NCBI GenBank assembly: GCA_015060925.1
Contig: SUXM01000003.1
Coordinates: 89,613 to 153,612, forward strand
DNA from: Parabacteroides distasonis
Lineage (GTDB): Bacteria; Bacteroidota; Bacteroidia; Bacteroidales; Tannerellaceae
Direction: 5' to 3'
Length of the DNA stretch: 64,000 nucleotides
Shown here: in pieces, positions 62,145-64,000 of the stretch
Layout: the number at the start of each line of letters is the position of its first letter
Numbering within the stretch: the first letter of the stretch is position 1
The notes under the pieces: model-generated
The model's input: only the letters and a program-made list of their open reading frames with translations
Database searches by the model: none
What the model was told of the DNA's origin: nothing
Translations under genes and position numbers: made by a program

Positions 62145-63202
62145 GAAAGATTCTATACCTTATTATATGCCTGCCGATATTGCTTCTTTCGGCTTGTGAT
62201 GTTCACGAATGGCCTGAAACACCGGAGTTTGTAAAAATGCATCTTCGCCTGAACTATGAAACGGATATGGCCGAATGGAAACACCTCTACGATGGTGCAG
62301 AGGTCATTGAGCAGGGATATGGCGAGACATACGACAATCATCGTGATTATGGCAAGATACGCTACATTGTCCGCACCTATCCCGTGTCAGAGAAAATGCG
62401 TACCACATCGGACTATACACAGGAGTTCGTATTCACGAAAGATATATCAGAGGGCTACGACCACGAAGTGACGCTCGACCTCTTGCCCGGCAACTACAAT
62501 GTGATGGTATGGTCAGACTTGGTGCAGACAAGCAGTGACAGCCATTTCCACAATGCCGACAACTTTGCGGAAATCAGATTGCAAGGCGACCATAAGGGTA
62601 ACAATGACTATCGGGACGCTTTCAGAGGTTCAAACAACATTTCCCTCGTAGCGGATATTATGGAGCGTCTGCCCGATACATTGGATATAGCGATGCAACG
62701 ACCTCTTGCCAAATTTGAGTTCGTAACAAACGATGTGGTGGAGTTTATTGACAAGGAATCTGTCCGTGTCGCTTCAAAAGTCAATGGAAACAAGGCCGCA
62801 TCAAATGACGATACCCCGACAAGAGCCGTAAACATCGAGGATTACAAGGTGGTGTTCTACTATGTAGGATTTATGCCCGATGCTTACAGTATGAATACCG
62901 ACAAGCCTGTGGACTCCTCTACGGGAGTGATGTTTGAATCCACAATGAGAAAGCTCTCCGAGTCGGAGGCTACAATGGGATTTGACTATGTGTTTGTGAA
63001 CGGCAAGAAGTCGGCTGTAACCGTGCAGATAGGTATTTACGACAATGAGGGTGCACAACTCTCATTGACCGAGCCGATAGAGGTACCGCTCAAACGTAGC
63101 CATCATACCATAATGACTGGTATGTTCCTGATGTCGGAGGCATCGGGAGGTGTAACCATCAACCCCGACTTTGACGGTGACCATAATCTTATTTTCCCCT
63201 AA
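62141..63202 (+). CDS. FimB/Mfa2-type fimbrial anchor lipoprotein
   Basis: A 353-aa protein with lipobox LLSAC. HLRLNYETDMAEWKHLYDG, LDLLPGNYNVMVWSD and PLAKFEFVTNDV are typical of FimB/Mfa2 proteins, which anchor and cap fimbriae in Porphyromonas-like organisms. Codon use is richer in G and C than in the accessory genes around 10 kb. Confidence 0.87.
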   Translation: MRKILYLIICLPILLLSACDVHEWPETPEFVKMHLRLNYETDMAEWKHLYDGAEVIEQGYGETYDNHRDYGKIRYIVRTYPVSEKMRTTSDYTQEFVFTKDISEGYDHEVTLDLLPGNYNVMVWSDLVQTSSDSHFHNADNFAEIRLQGDHKGNNDYRDAFRGSNNISLVADIMERLPDTLDIAMQRPLAKFEFVTNDVVEFIDKESVRVASKVNGNKAASNDDTPTRAVNIEDYKVVFYYVGFMPDAYSMNTDKPVDSSTGVMFESTMRKLSESEATMGFDYVFVNGKKSAVTVQIGIYDNEGAQLSLTEPIEVPLKRSHHTIMTGMFLMSEASGGVTINPDFDGDHNLIFP

Positions 63203-63214
63203 TAGATAGACATT

Positions 63215-64000
63215 ATGAAGAATCTACTACATAACATATTAACAATTGGTAGTGCTTGCCTTGCTATGGCAGGCATACAATCCTGTTCGGATGAATTGCA
63301 CGATGTGGGCGATGTTCAGGTGAGTTTTACTGCCACACTTCCAACGGACACCCGTACCCGTGCATTCGGTAAAGCGGAACAAGTAAATACCCTTGTGGTG
63401 GGAATATTCAATGAGCGGAATACCGAAATCGGAAGAAAAGAATTTGCGATTTATGGTACTTCAATAGATGTAAGTCTCTCATTAGCACAGGAGCAGACAT
63501 ATAGTTTTGTCTTTTGGGCGTATGCTGGCAATCAGACATCCTACGATATAGATGATCTGACCGCTATCGAAATGAATACCTTACCTAATCCGACAACATT
63601 CGCCCAAGCGGAAGCCGCAGACGCATTCTTCGCTACGATGGAAGATATTACCATTACAGGAGATTGCAGTTACCCCGTTGAACTTGTCCGCCCGTTGGCT
63701 CAAATCAATGTAGGAACTACAGGAACACCGATGCAAGCCGTATTCAAGGCAAATGATGTCCCCGATACTTTCTATCCGTTCACCAATACCGTAAGTGGAG
63801 CAGCCGAATTTACTTGGAATTTCAGCGAAACCACATCCGAGACATTCTCGGCTGACGGCACAGAATATAACTATCTCGCTATGGGCTATGTGTTTGCCCC
63901 AACCACAGCCACAAATATTTCTGCCAAATTGACTTTGACTGATGGCAATAATAGCAAAACGGTGGAATTTCCACAGGTGGAGATAGAGGCAAACCAAAGA
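63215..64000 (+). CDS. Fimbrillin-like lipoprotein, DUF6562-type, 3' end cut
   Basis: The frame is open for 262 codons to the window edge. The signal ends in a lipobox-like IQSC; VQVSFTATLPTDTRTRAFG and TYSFVFWAYAG, then PLAQINVGT, match the DUF6562/FimA-like family. It starts 13 bp after the anchor gene. It should be a fimbrial subunit or tip protein. Confidence 0.8.
   Translation, partial: MKNLLHNILTIGSACLAMAGIQSCSDELHDVGDVQVSFTATLPTDTRTRAFGKAEQVNTLVVGIFNERNTEIGRKEFAIYGTSIDVSLSLAQEQTYSFVFWAYAGNQTSYDIDDLTAIEMNTLPNPTTFAQAEAADAFFATMEDITITGDCSYPVELVRPLAQINVGTTGTPMQAVFKANDVPDTFYPFTNTVSGAAEFTWNFSETTSETFSADGTEYNYLAMGYVFAPTTATNISAKLTLTDGNNSKTVEFPQVEIEANQR

Overview
The window is a stretch of Bacteroidales chromosome. 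The gene content points there: SpoIID-like protein, OPT transporter, FeoA-FeoB fusion, FimB/Mfa2-type fimbrial genes, GH28-like beta-helix proteins and OmpA porin. So do the many promoters with the Bacteroidetes -7 box TAnnTTTG, often with TTTG/TTG about 20 bp upstream. Genus cannot be fixed from the sequence alone; a Tannerellaceae or Porphyromonadaceae-like gut anaerobe fits.

Layout. 1-3.2 kb: a truncated SpoIID-domain protein and an OPT transporter. 3.3-14.4 kb: the accessory region. It holds a RavA-like MoxR ATPase with a ViaA-like VWA protein, a 43-aa zinc ribbon, an AT-rich four-gene module (zinc-ribbon membrane protein, 598-aa membrane protein, tail-anchored coiled coil, CbxX/CfxQ AAA+ ATPase) preceded by a long rod-like RNA fold, a 47-aa protein with a YbjN-like protein, an Rpn-nuclease remnant, and an operon of a small coiled-coil protein, a two-TM protein and a WYL regulator. 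A 17-bp inverted repeat (CGGAC-N7-GTCYG type) sits 10-11 bp upstream of the -7 box at four promoters here, so the flanking genes look like one WYL-controlled regulon. The AT-rich module lies inside it but lacks the site.

14.5-24 kb: housekeeping genes (AbgT transporter, RecR, GT2, GNAT, AlgH/YqgE, aminotransferase, tRNA-Asp, M3 peptidase, CvfB). 24-35.3 kb: a capsule/EPS locus with Wza- and Wzc-like export proteins, acyltransferase, glycosyltransferases, LicD, Wzy, Wzx, an opine-dehydrogenase-like enzyme and a cytidylyltransferase-aminotransferase fusion; the last genes suggest an unusual phospho-linked decoration. 35.4-39.7 kb: a phosphoesterase lipoprotein, Feo iron uptake and FolK. 39.7-47 kb: a leftward cluster in which bcp and recA are followed by envelope-glycan genes (acetyltransferase, deacetylase-like, WecB, two GT4).

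47.2-51 kb: HdeD-like protein, RfbA, and GDP-fucose synthesis (Fcl, Gmd). 51.1-56.3 kb: OmpA porin and three tandem GH28-like beta-helix proteins, the last one short and without catalytic motifs. 56.5-61 kb: the initiating sugar-phosphate transferase, RuvX, peptide deformylase, and acyl-CoA carboxylase beta plus biotin carrier. 61.2-64 kb: a fimbrial-type cassette with an HU/IHF-like gene, a DUF3575-type protein, a FimB/Mfa2-type lipoprotein and a truncated fimbrillin-like protein. The sugar-nucleotide genes, initiating transferase and two glycan clusters together can supply one or more surface polysaccharides.
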